NCBI GenBank assembly: GCA_011033025.1
Contig: WFMF01000066.1
Coordinates: forward strand, 310,001-374,000
Direction: 5' to 3'
Origin: Beroe forskalii
Lineage: Eukaryota; Ctenophora; Nuda; Beroida; Beroidae
Length of the DNA: 64,000 bases
How positions within the stretch are numbered: the stretch's first letter is position 1; every line of letters begins with the position of its first letter. Under the pieces are notes generated by a model. It saw nothing but the letters and a program-made list of their open reading frames with translations. It made no database searches and had not been told where the DNA came from. Below are positions 46,759-58,396 of this stretch, piece after piece. The translations under genes were made by a program, and so were the position numbers.

Positions 46759-48674
46759 CTGAGGACTTAGTGTACCCTGTGATCTGTATGTCACTTGTCA
46801 GCTTGTTACGTGACATGTTTATAATATATGGTTTGTAATTTGTATGATGGTGTTTGCGCTGAGTTTCATCCTGATTATAACTATATCGCAGTGTTGTTCA
46901 ATGACTAGGTTAGATGGTTAGTTTTAATTTTTCTTTAAATTATTCCCCTGTGCCCACTTAAGTATTGCATATCATTCTTCCATTATTTCATTTTCTTGCT
47001 CATGATATTTTTGACGGTAACTTGAGCAGATATTATCTTCTATAGCCTATATTAGAGATGCTCAATTTTTTGTTCCTATTTGGAAGATCGAAACGTCCTG
47101 ACTATCATCTTTTACGCTTAAATTGCCAGACCTTGTTGGTGGAATTGTTTTCTAATATTATTAGAAAATAAGAATTATTCTTTATATTTTCATGTTATGA
47201 AATTATATTATGGCAGTTTTATGCTGAGTATTTAAAACTCTAATATAATACATCGGGAGCGATAAATAATTGGTAAAAATCAACACGTTTCTAAACTATT
47301 TGATGAACATTATTTACCTTTAACTTTTACTTAAAGAAGTTATATAATGTGATAATTATTATATTACCCTGCACCTTTCAACCAAATTTCCCGGACGATA
47401 TATTAATATAAAGGGCAACTACCACACCGTCAAGTATTATAACTCCTTAATTTTCGAGCTGTGCAATCACCTCGGCTTCGCCTCGGCAGTAACGTGCACA
47501 GCCCTCAAAGTGAGAAGGTAACAATTTACTACTACTCTTTCACTACTCTTTGACTAATATCAGAAGTTATCGTGTCGGCCATAGCTGTTCTAACTTTCTT
47601 ACTTGGTAGCTAAATTTATAATTAATTATTTCCTTGATTGTTAAACTCCTATCTATCTTTTCATTCACGCAGGGTGCGCTGAGTTTGGTGATATGGTAGT
47701 GGTATCATATCGGTAAGATATCGGACGACGTTAAGATATTGCAAATTTTATATTTGAAAATTTAATTAATTTAATACAGTAATGTTATAAATGATCATTG
47801 ATTACGATGAAACTTATGATTTATAATATCTTTTAATTTATTGTTTTTACAACCTAGGCGTTAATAACTAATTCAATGTAGACATTTTAGTAGTCCCCTG
47901 TTTTCTACTCCTCCAATTCTTGGGCATTATGCCAATGCTCAAATTTACTCATTTACAGTTTGCTCATGCCTTGGATTTTAGAAAGTTTGATGAAGTTCAG
48001 TTTGAGAAGTTAGTATAATCTGCAAGGATAGACATGTTTCATTTTAAAATTTATAATGATTAGTAAATTTAGTTTGTATGATGTGGGCTCACTTAATAAC
48101 TCTCACAAATATTGGATGCTGGATAAGTAAAATTTGTTTTATAGTATAGACAATTGACATCTGACTATTACTATCTATTGACCCCTGCCATTATGGAATA
48201 TGGTGATATATGTTCTAGAAATTATTCAAATTGTATAGTATTTAGTACGGTTTTTTGCTGGGCTTCGCTATTAGTTATATGTTCATGTGAGCCATTTTGT
48301 TAAGTTGTTTATTTGTTGTATCTTGGGTTACTTACTGTATAATCAGGCAGTTATTTAAATTATAATGTTCATGCAGTTGGGTAATCTATTTAATTATGAA
48401 AATAATAATTATAATTAATAATTTTCATCATGAAACGAGAGGAAATTTCAATTATGTCAGTTGAGTCGTAACAATGATAAATGTAATAAGAAATAATGTT
48501 CCATGAATCATGATAGATTGATAGAATGTTAATCCCCAAGCTATTTACTATTCCAAAATTGAACGGTCTTCACCTGTGAACCTTTTCTATTTTTCTGAAT
48601 TCAAGTTAGAATGCTGTAGCATTTTGCAATTATTATTCCCAATGTCTTATATACCTAATCAAAAAACCTAACAG
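46759..48674. other. SAMD8-SFI1 intergenic region
   Basis: About 1.9 kb of AT-rich DNA without a gene. One GC-rich hairpin stands out at 47458-47502: GCTGTGCA and TGCACAGC arms around CACCTCGGCTTCGCCTCGG. The right end carries the promoter-like motif listed separately. Confidence 0.5.
48636..48654 (+). promoter_or_regulatory. TATA-containing motif shared with BTB genes
   Basis: TTCCCAATGTCTTATATAC, 20 bases before the SFI1-like ATG, matches 17 of 19 bases of the motif upstream of BTB genes 2 and 3. An AACAG acceptor-like sequence lies between it and the ATG. Role inferred from position only. Confidence 0.5.
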
Positions 48675-51600
48675 ATGTCAGATGAGCAGAAGTTACGGAT
48701 AAAACGTGCTATTTTATCAGAACTTAACAAAGAACTGAGCAAGAAGAACAGAAAACCCCCAAAGAGAAAAGGAACCTCTACAGTCCCGTCTGAGCAGGCC
48801 CCAATACTCCACCCTCCTGCTGCTACTGCTGCTAAACTACACAAACCCAAAGGAGCTCCTAAGAAATTTGATGCTCAGCCATTTGCAGAAAAAGCACCAC
48901 CTCAGAAAGGAGTTGGAGGTGTTCAATCGCTGGGGCAGCCCGCTGGAAAGAAAGTCGGTAAAAGAGTTCACATCCCCAAACCAACACCGAGGGATGTGAT
49001 AAGTTATCAACCTGACCCTTCGGAGTACGAATGTTTGAGGAAATTCACTGATGTGTGGTATGCGAGAACATTCGGGAAGTGCCCTGAAAATTTTCGGAAA
49101 GCAGTGTTGTATCGTGATACCAAGGTTTTGCAGTCATGCATTGCACACTGGAAACGTTCGACGTGTTCAAAACAAAATGAATGGAAATTGGTGGTTCGAG
49201 CAGATTGTCACTACAGATTCTATTTGAAAGAAAAATATTGGGACAAATGGAGAAATTTTGCATCTGAAAACAGAAGTATGGCTGAAAAGAAGGAATTAGC
49301 CAATGCTTTCTGTAGAAAAATGCTTTCAAGGAGGTACTTCAACAGCTTGAAATGTTCTGTTGCTCAGAGGAAGGAAATCAATGCTAATAAATCTGTTGCA
49401 CAATGTGTTTATGAGCGAAATCTCGTAAAGCAAATGTTCAATCAATGGTTTCGCGAATTGGCCAATCAGCACATCGTTCATGAGCAAGAAAACATTGCTT
49501 TGCACTTCTGGTCACTTTCTCTACAAAGGGACTGTTTTGCTCAGTGGGTGCAATATAAGAACCAACAAGTTACTAAGAAAAGTATAAACATCGTTGTTTC
49601 CAACTTCTATCATGGTAAACTGATGCAACGTTCCTTCAAGCAATGGATTGCATATCGTCGGCAAAGGAAGTGCAAAGAAATAGACTGTAGGAAAGCATTA
49701 AGATTCTATAGAAAGAATGTTCAACATAAATCCTTTTATCTTTGGAATGAGCAAGCATTTATTGCTATAAAAACCAAAAAACTTGAGCACAAAATCCATG
49801 CAATTCAACAAAAGTTCAAGAAAAGAACCCTTATTCTTCACTGGAAACATTTCTGCGAATTAAGCAGAGAAAAACGAAGTATGAAAGAGTTGGCTGACTT
49901 GCACCACAGAAGAAAGCTCCTTTTATCAGGCCTCAGCGGTCTGAAGAAATACAACAATCATCAAAAATATACACTCCATCTAAAACAAGTTGCAGATTCA
50001 ACTCGAAAGAAGCATCTCTTGTCTAGTCACATAAAAAGGTGGGTTTCAAAGTTGGATGCTGCAGAGGAAGATAAGCTTAAGTTCAGAACACTCATGGCAA
50101 GGAAACATTATGAGCATAAGATCATGAGGGAAGCCCTGGCAAAGCTTCAGGACTACAAAGAGTACAGATTGGACAGAAAAGAATGCTATCGTATTGCTGA
50201 TGCTCACTATGAAGTATCCATTGCTCAACTTATGTTCACTAACTGGCATCTCTATTTGAGCTACCGGAGAACTGTGAAAGTAAAGAAAGAAACAGCACAG
50301 ATGCATTACAATGAACTTCTAAACTTCAAATATTTCTACATCTGGAACAAGCAATATCATTTATCATGTAATCGCCGACAAGATGAAAGAATTGCAGTGT
50401 TACATCATGAGAAAATGGTCCTTTCCAAATGGTTTAGTACATGGAGATTTTTGGGACAAGAACAAAAAGCTTGTAAGTTACTTACCATCAAGGCTGATGA
50501 ACACTATCAGTTGAAAATAAATCGGAAGGGGTTCAATGCTTTCTCCCTAAACCGTGATGAAAATCTGAGAAAGACCATTGAGACTGGCAAAGCTAACAGA
50601 CATTTTCACAGCAGACTGTCTTCGAAGTGCTTTGCAGCCTGGGTGAGCTATACCAAATCTCGAATGATATCAAAGAAACAAAACTTAGTTGCAATGAATC
50701 ACTATCACGAAGCCCTGATGCTGAAACTGCTGAACAGCTGGAAAGAACATCACCAAGTAATCATGAAAGCCCGGGTCACAATACAGCACCTTGAGCAGGA
50801 ACATGCTCAAAATGTTTTACACAAGTGTTTGCTGCAGTGGTTATCCCAGATGAAGATACAGAAGATTGCAACTGATCATAACCTTAGAGCAGAATACCAC
50901 TACAGACAAATACTGAAGGAAAGAGTGTTGAATGGTTGGTTGAAGTACACTGAGCAAAGGGCTAGGGACCATGTCACCAAAACTATCATGCTGGAAGAAA
51001 GTAGTGCCGTGCTGAATAAAATGAGGCTCAGACAAGTGTATGGGCATTGGAAATGCAAAACAAGGCTCAAGCAGAAGGAAGCTGACCAGTGTGCTTTGGC
51101 TGACTCTCATTATCAGAACAAACTCTTCAGATTAGGTTTTAATAAGCTCCGAGGCAATGTTGAGCTGAACTTTAAGAAGGTTCTCCTTCACAAAAAGTGT
51201 AATATATTTGTGACTGAGAACTTGCTCAAGAGGGCCCTCAAAAGGTGGAAGACTGTGTTTTCTAATCGCATGACTGAAAATGCTAACACAGAGAAAGCTC
51301 TTTGGTTCTGGTGAGTAATTCTTTAGAATCTATTTTCTATCAACTAATTTTCTAATATTTAGTCCATTACATGAACTGTCAATAAGTTAATGAAATTGTG
51401 TTGTTTATAATCCATTACCGATCTTTGATTTAATAATAACAGCTGATGGATGAATGTCCCCTCCTTAATCCCATTACCCTTTCCTAAAGTGTCATTGGTT
51501 ATTAGAGATCTCAGCTGGCAGCATCAACCCCACTCATAAAATACCACATTCAGGGTGCCATGCAATACAACGTGCTCATCTAGGTGGCAATGGTCCTTTT

Positions 51601-53725
51601 CTGCCGTGTAGAGCCTAAGTGTTGTGTGAAACCTGTAACCATGCTAAACATAATCGAGTGACCACTGACCACTGCTTACTGTGCTATGTTCACTGCAAAG
51701 TTATATCCTGATGATCGTGTTAGATATAATTTGTATGTGATGGTTTGTGATGATGGTTTCTTTAATTCTAATTTCCACCTATCTTGTAGGTACTTACTAC
51801 TCTATGCTCATAGTGCAAGGAGATGAGCCGTATAAGTTAAATTTTTGTTTGATTTGTTTCCCACGTCTGGCTTCCTCTGATTCCTTGGTATAACAGCATT
51901 ACCAGATTTTTCCACTGAATTCGTATGTTTCCTACTGGTAAATGCTTAAATTAAGCTTTTAAAATGTTTGAACTCAATAGGTGCTCGTTACAATAAGTTA
52001 GTAATTACACTCCTTAACGACAATGAGGTCATTTCCCGGAAATTTCCGTGCCTCCTAAATTGCCCACTTAGGGCCGCACTGTGCTGTACTTAAGCGCACT
52101 GAAATCTCTAAGTCACATACGAGACAGAGCTACGTGTAGTATGACAGTGTGTACAATAGCACTGTATTCGGTGGGGGGTCTGTGCTCAGCGGTTTCTTTG
52201 TACAGAGACTCTCATATTTAGATAAGTAGATAGTAGATACGCAATGTAGATAATATGCAAAGATTTCATGTTATTCATGATTTTATGTACATAGAATTTT
52301 AATTATTTGTACAATAGCGTTTTGTACAGGCTGCTTAGAGCTCTGTATGGCTGTTATTTCACCCACTCAGCAGTGTTGGGTGAACGTCACGCTACGTTTG
52401 TACTCACCTTGATACTAATCACTTCATCAATTCCAATTATCATTTACCATTTCAAAGCCACGCCTACCCAGCGGCTGCCCCATCCCATCTCCCGCTCTGC
52501 TTACAACTTCTCCAGGTACATTTCACTAGAACACAAGGTACTGCGGGGCTGGTTGAGTTACACCCTGTATAGGAGGGGGAAGAGACAGCAGTACAGGGAA
52601 GCTTTAGAGGACAGGAGGCGGTACCATCTCCAAACAGGTACCTGTCTGTACATGGCTGTTATTTAGAGGTACAATGGACATACAGTGTGTTATTTAGAGG
52701 TACAATGGACATGTGTGTTATCTAGAGGTACAATGGACATGTGTGTTATCTAGAGGTATAATGGACATGTGTGTGCAGAAAAATGTCTGCGCAGAGAAAT
52801 GTCTGCTTGCGTGGAGTGGGTACAAGGTACTAAAGTATGTACAGTGAGTCAGTGTACGCGTGTACAAGTTTAATAACGTTTGAAATGCTTTGTATCCGGC
52901 TACAGTTGTGCAGGCTGTACTAGATGCAATGACTCAGTAAATACTTAATGTCTTAATGCATGTTGTACGTGGCTGATTATCTCATAATACTGTGTACACT
53001 GTACATGTTGAATATTAATGTACGTAGTAGAGGAGTTGGACTAATTAATAGACACTACATTCGACTCCTTGCCCAAGTTACTGTCAGCACTCAGCAGGGT
53101 GCAGAATGACTCTTGCCAATTGCAGGTCATGCAGTCAAAATTACCCTCTGTTACTGTGTTACAAGTGTCTTTTAACTGTTTTTTATCAATCGAGAGATTT
53201 CTTATCAATATCATTTGGTGTAGGTTGGTACATTAGATTCGTGGAACCACACATTTCAGATATATTATCCAGGTGTTAGGTCAGTACTCACAAGATAATG
53301 TTTCGTGTGCTAAGATTTACAGCTTTTCTTTCCCAGGAATCAGACAGTGGATAGAAAGTGTAGTTAGCACAGATGAGAGGCGGTCCCACACGGCCCTCAT
53401 GGCTCTCACCCACCAAACCTACCAAGCTAACAAGGTAGCACTCAAGTGGGGCAGACACTGGTTAGACACCGTCAGAAAAAGGAGAAGTTCGGGTGTGCGT
53501 CCTGTGCAGAGTAGCATGGTTGCTGTGCAAAGTGATGTGGTTGCTAGAGGTTGCTTAGCAACTCGGGAAGCAGCATCCCGTGTTGTTTCACACACAGGTG
53601 TCACTAACATTGCGACTGTGTCTGCAGAAACTCCTAAGTTTTATGAGGGTTTCAAAGCCCTCAAGAGTACAAGACCTGCTCCTAAGATACCAAGCTTCTT
53701 TGTACACAAGCAGTACTGTCAGTAA
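48675..53725 (+). CDS. SFI1: SFI1-like centrin-binding repeat protein
   Basis: Centrosome/basal-body protein expected to bind a row of centrins along one long helix. Three exons (48675-51310, 52516-52637, 53337-53725) join with matching phases to 1048 residues. After a basic, Pro/Lys-rich N terminus (about residues 1-110), roughly 18-20 repeats of 30-36 residues carry the Sfi1 signature of a hydrophobic residue and Trp followed by basic residues: FNQWFREL, FAQWVQYK, FKQWIAYRR, FTNWHLYL, LSKWFSTWR, FAAWVSYTK, LNSWKEHH, LLQWLSQMK, LNGWLKYTEQR, LKRWKTVF, LRGWLSYTLYRR. Each repeat often starts with a HYH/HYQ motif. Protein is rich in Lys, Gln, His and Trp. The ATG follows an AACAG, so a noncoding exon or trans-spliced leader is possible. 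Family assignment rests on the repeat pattern; orthology to vertebrate SFI1 is likely but not proven. Confidence 0.85.
52659..52770. repeat. ~30-bp tandem repeat in the second SFI1 intron
   Basis: Four copies of TTATCTAGAGGTACAATGGA with a CATGTGTG spacer, starting just after the exon 2 donor. Short, young array. Confidence 0.85.
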
Positions 53726-53941
53726 AGCAGTAAGCATGAAATAAGGTCCGATAATATGGCCGGATAATTTTTAGTTGTACTATGCGTTTAAAACGGCATG
53801 TTTTAGATTTTTATAACTTTTATGACGTATAATATTTAATTAAGCACAACCCTACGTTCAAATCTTTATTATCCTTCCAATCTATCATTATACTTTTTTA
53901 CTGCAAACATTATCATCAAATCAAATATGAATTACTTATTA

Positions 53942-55762
53942 CGGGTATATGCCCCACAAAATAACACGCCCCACAAAACATATAATTTTGTTTTTCATCA
54001 TATAAGTAAATAAATATGATTTTTCATACTTTTGAAGTTAATTACACATAAACTAGTGTCTTATGTGAAGATTTCCTGATCAATATGACGGCTTTAGATG
54101 GATTTTTTTCATTCCAATTTTTCCCTTGAAAGTGAAAATGTTGATTATTAGGAAAATTGATTTGCATATTTCCTCGATATTTTTGAGAAATCTGTTATAA
54201 ATCGAGTAGTTGAATACATCTCCATTAATTTCAAATTGACATAAGCGATTCCATGATCAAATTTCGAAAAATAGAGGAATTATTCAAAAAAATTGACTCA
54301 GACCCACAAAATAACATGGAATGCCCCACAAAATAACATAGCTAAATTCAAGGTTTTATGAACCTAAATAAGTCTATGATGCTTATTTGACGTCATTGAA
54401 TGATGAATATTATTAAAGAAGCATGTAATTCACAATGAGGCATAAAGTTAATGAATAGAGTGTAAAAAGCCGATATTTACCATGCCCCACAAAATAACAC
54501 TATATTCCAAATATGCCCCACAAAATATATCTAATTTCCATACAACGTTGTGGTGAAAGCAAATACAATGAAATAAAGATGGATCATGTAAGGACCACTA
54601 ATTGAAGGTAGTTTACATATCAAATAGTAGAAATTTGTTTACTATGAACAACAATATTCTTGAATTCTTGCAGATTTATCTGCACGTGACTGATAAATTT
54701 CATCAAAATCAGTGTTAAAGTTTGAATTTGAACCTTTAATAAGGTCGAAATCAATATGATTGAATGTGACTCGTTCTCTATTACTAATGAATTTAACAAT
54801 TAAATGATTCTCAAGATCATCTGGTTTCATGACCTACTGTACTGTTTTCACCTGTAGTGATTGCAAATTATGATAGAGGTTCCTGGCCAAAAATACCACA
54901 AAATGGCATAAGCAATAGCAGAATAACCATCCCAACTGGTTTAAAATGTGTATTCAAATAAAAAGTCTAATTCGTGTCTATTTATTGACTGGACACAATA
55001 GCCTGATCTTTATTCAAACTTTCAAAGGCCAAAAATGCATCGGAGCAATATCCAATAAGCCCAATATACATAGATGCCCAAAACATCATAATTTTTCACT
55101 ATAAAACCCTCAAACCCTCAAACAATGATTTTCTATCTTCATAAACTTTCAGACCAACATCTCAAGTAGTTTTGGGGGTTCAACTATATAAAATTTGAAG
55201 CTTCTCACCTATTGCCCCACAAAATATATAATCCAAAAAATTAATTTCAGGAAAACTCTGAGTTGGCATAGTGCATATGGATTGCAGTTTACGTTTATTG
55301 AGCTAATTATGGACAAATTTATAAGAGAGAAACATCATCTTTATCGTAACTTCAAAAAAATATAACGGTTTTCCTTGATTTGAGTGTTATTTTGTGGGGC
55401 TCTTACACCTTTCATGGATCATAAAATCAACAATAAAAATGATGGAATCCCAAATTGTTTAGTTTGAAGATTTGTTAAGTTTCAAAACAGTATAATCGAA
55501 CAAAACTTTTTGTTAAGGTTAATGTTTGTTAAACAATTTCATATTTTTCATGTTGTATATTTTGTGGGTCATGGCAAAATGAAGGGCGTTTTCACAGAAA
55601 ATTTTCGACCACTAAAGGGCTAAATTTTTGTTAAAAATCGGTGTGGAAAACTTTTTTAAGCCTTTTGCTACTATAAGGAATCCTTATTAGTCACATCATG
55701 CTCAATATCTCTGGACGAGAGGTATTTGAAAAATCGTATATATTTTGTGGGTCAAATACCCG
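53942..55762. mobile_element. 1.8-kb TA-flanked element with CCCACAAAATA motif arrays
   Basis: The ends CGGGTATATGCCCCACAAAA and, reverse-complemented, CGGGTATTTGACCCACAAAA are inverted repeats flanked by TA on both sides. Inside, CCCACAAAATA recurs about seven times in forward orientation (53950 to 55225) and three times in reverse (55390, 55560 and the right end). The rest is AT-rich with no transposase. It fills most of the gap between SFI1 and the first BTB gene. Confidence 0.8.
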
Positions 55763-56713
55763 TAATGTTTTTATTTGATTTTTATCACTGAGTTCAGAGA
55801 CGTATTTAAATACACATGCATTATTTAAGCTAGGTTTAAAAGCTATTTATTGTAATTATATCTTGTACTGTAACTTGTATATAAAATGCACTACATATTA
55901 TCATGTTTATTAACGAAACAGGCGTGCATTGTATTTAAATATTTTCAAAGTTATAGAATACACTAATATACCAAAACGGAATTTTATTAAAATCTTATGG
56001 AGAATAAAAGCCGTTATCATTTTATCCAACTAGCTACACACTGTTTTTCATTACATCCCAAAACTAGGTTGGCTAATAGGAAACTAATTAACGATGGTTG
56101 TGGTTATTGGTTAAATGCAAGTTATGGTATGCACTAATTGTACCTTGCAGTGTCCACTAATTAGGTAATCCTAAATGCCTAATAGATTTCTGGAAAGAAG
56201 GCAATTACCCTCATCATTTCTTGTGTCCGCTCGCTTAAAGGTATTGGAACTAATGTTCTAATACATGCGGAATAATCAATGCAGACCTATGACTCTTCAA
56301 GAACTTAGCTTAGCCTTATGCTATGTGTGTTTTGGCTGCCCATCAATAGCTTAAAATAGACCTGCGCAAATGCCCAGAATTTTCCGTGACCTATTGTTTT
56401 ATGTTAACCAGCAGAATAGGTTTAGTGGGCCTAGAGCTTTGGTCGATTCTTTTAAAACATAAATTATATAAAATCTAAAATTCAATTTAAGGGATTTCAA
56501 ACCAAATGAGATTAACTTGCCATCTATATACAACGTACCTCACGCTAATCCTGTTTTGTCATTTCTTACCACTCGCTTAAATTGAAGAAGTCTACATTTA
56601 ACCAAAATACTGATGTGAATTTAACTCTTTGCAGTGACTTTATTCAATAATTGTTCTTCATTTTAAATACCATAAAGTTTGCTAATCTTCCACATTCCAC
56701 ATTATAGGAGTGC
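55763..56713. other. Upstream region of BTB gene 1
   Basis: No gene recognised. Near 56660-56690 the words CATTTTAAATACCATAAAG resemble a decayed form of the CATTGCCTTATATACAAACC/ATAAACAG segment upstream of BTB genes 2 and 3. ATTATAG just before the ATG could be a splice acceptor. Confidence 0.4.
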
Positions 56714-58396
56714 ATGGCACCAAATGTCAAGTTACCTGCAGATTTCGGAATCAGACACTTGGGAAAACCCGTGCACGGCAACCTGACACTAGTTCTGAAG
56801 GACAATGTGAAAGTTAAAGTGAACTCGGTGATCATGTCACTGAACAGCCCTCTTATCGACAAAATCACGACCGACCTCAACCAGTCCTCCATCGATGTGT
56901 GTGGTTTCACCAAGAAAACCATGGATATCTTTGTGGAAGCAATGTACTCAGGGGAGGTGGACAAGATGCACAAGGACAACTTCAGAGAGATCAACGAGAT
57001 GGCGTATGCGTTCCACGTCCTGTGGCTCAAGAAACACTGCTGGAAGTTCTTCAAGGTGGTGTGTTCCAATGCCCTGATCCACACTGAGGACTACGATCAC
57101 AACGCCATCCTCTACATCGTAGAGGAGGCTATCTACGTGCTCCAGACCCAGAACAACAGACACTTCATCGACCACGTGGTGGACAAGCTAACTACCATGG
57201 TGACGTACAAGAAGAAGTTCCTAGAACGGTACATGCTAGGTTTGAAGTACATGAACGAGGACCAGATGGATTTCGTGGTGAGTGTCACAGGCCTCCATGT
57301 TGACATCGTGGTGAACGGGTTGAAGAAGTACTTTGCTAGGAATGGGAACACTATTGATCACAACACCAGGTACCTGCTGAAAGCCTTCCTCTTCTCAACC
57401 CACAACAGGGAACAAGCCAACAAGCTGCTGGATTTGCTGGCTGACATCGACTACGGGACATCACAGGATTACCAGAAAGCAATTGGTCTTTGTAAGGACG
57501 TTGTCAGAACTTCTAAAAGACCACTCCACATGTCCACTCGAATTATCCACTTCGTGGACTCTTCGGTTACATCTATCTTCCAGTATCTGTCTTGTGATGA
57601 GATGTTTGATTACTTTGCTAAGCACATTGATGGGCTGAAGATGAATCAGTACATGCTTGTGGAGGGGATCCTTTTGTGGCTGTCCAAGCATTCCGAGCAC
57701 TACAAGTGGGAATACTTCCAGAGGGTGGCATTCATCGACAGAATCATCAAGCTCATCAGAATCCGAGATTTGAAACCTGTCTCTAAATTCTTCTTGAAGA
57801 ATTGTCCCCTCAGAGTATCTGACGAGCTGATAAATATGATGAAGATATCACCACTGGTCACAAAAGTTTACTACAAAGGAGAGTACGTTTTCGAGTCGGA
57901 GGAATCCATGACAGCTTATCAGCTCTTCTTCAGACACAATAAATTACACTTTTACTTCGACCATCCAAAAAACAACACATGCGAGAAACCTGGCGACTGT
58001 GGTTTCATTCTGTACACAACCCCTGCATCCACCGACCGTGGTTCCGAAACATTCGACATCAGACTGAGTAGGAACCCAAAGGATTACTCTGACGAAATCC
58101 ACTTCCATGAAAACCTCATCACAGCCTCCCGAATGCATCTGACCCTGGTGTACAATGCCAACTCCAGTTCCGAACAGCAACTCTACGTTTCGTGGACGCA
58201 AAGGCCCCACTTTTACCAGGACGAGATTAACAGAGACCGGCCCTACTACTACCGGGAGTACTGGAGATGGGGCAAGTACAAGTTCACGCAGTACTTCAAG
58301 AGCTCGCCCAACAGTTCAAAGAGGAGGATCCCTGGAGAAAACTGGTTCAGTTTGAATTATGGGAAGCTCAACGTCCGTATTTATTACTCGTCTTGA
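56714..58396 (+). CDS. BTB-domain protein, tandem gene 1
   Basis: A single 560-codon exon. Residues about 22-118 form a BTB/POZ fold (GNLTLVLKDNVKVKVNSVIM, LNSPLIDKI, FTKKTMDIFVEAMYSGEVD, AYAFHVLWLKKHCWKFFK). This fold mediates dimerisation and often recruits CUL3, which is inference here. Residues 120-240 may be BACK-like helices. The C-terminal ~170 residues (LHFYFDHP...CGFILYTTP...LNVRIYYSS) are a conserved domain I cannot name; there are no Kelch repeats, MATH domain or zinc fingers. It is roughly half identical to the next two genes and shares GIRHLGKP at the N terminus. Its third codon positions are rich in C and G, unlike genes 2 and 3. Confidence 0.88.
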   Translation: MAPNVKLPADFGIRHLGKPVHGNLTLVLKDNVKVKVNSVIMSLNSPLIDKITTDLNQSSIDVCGFTKKTMDIFVEAMYSGEVDKMHKDNFREINEMAYAFHVLWLKKHCWKFFKVVCSNALIHTEDYDHNAILYIVEEAIYVLQTQNNRHFIDHVVDKLTTMVTYKKKFLERYMLGLKYMNEDQMDFVVSVTGLHVDIVVNGLKKYFARNGNTIDHNTRYLLKAFLFSTHNREQANKLLDLLADIDYGTSQDYQKAIGLCKDVVRTSKRPLHMSTRIIHFVDSSVTSIFQYLSCDEMFDYFAKHIDGLKMNQYMLVEGILLWLSKHSEHYKWEYFQRVAFIDRIIKLIRIRDLKPVSKFFLKNCPLRVSDELINMMKISPLVTKVYYKGEYVFESEESMTAYQLFFRHNKLHFYFDHPKNNTCEKPGDCGFILYTTPASTDRGSETFDIRLSRNPKDYSDEIHFHENLITASRMHLTLVYNANSSSEQQLYVSWTQRPHFYQDEINRDRPYYYREYWRWGKYKFTQYFKSSPNSSKRRIPGENWFSLNYGKLNVRIYYSS

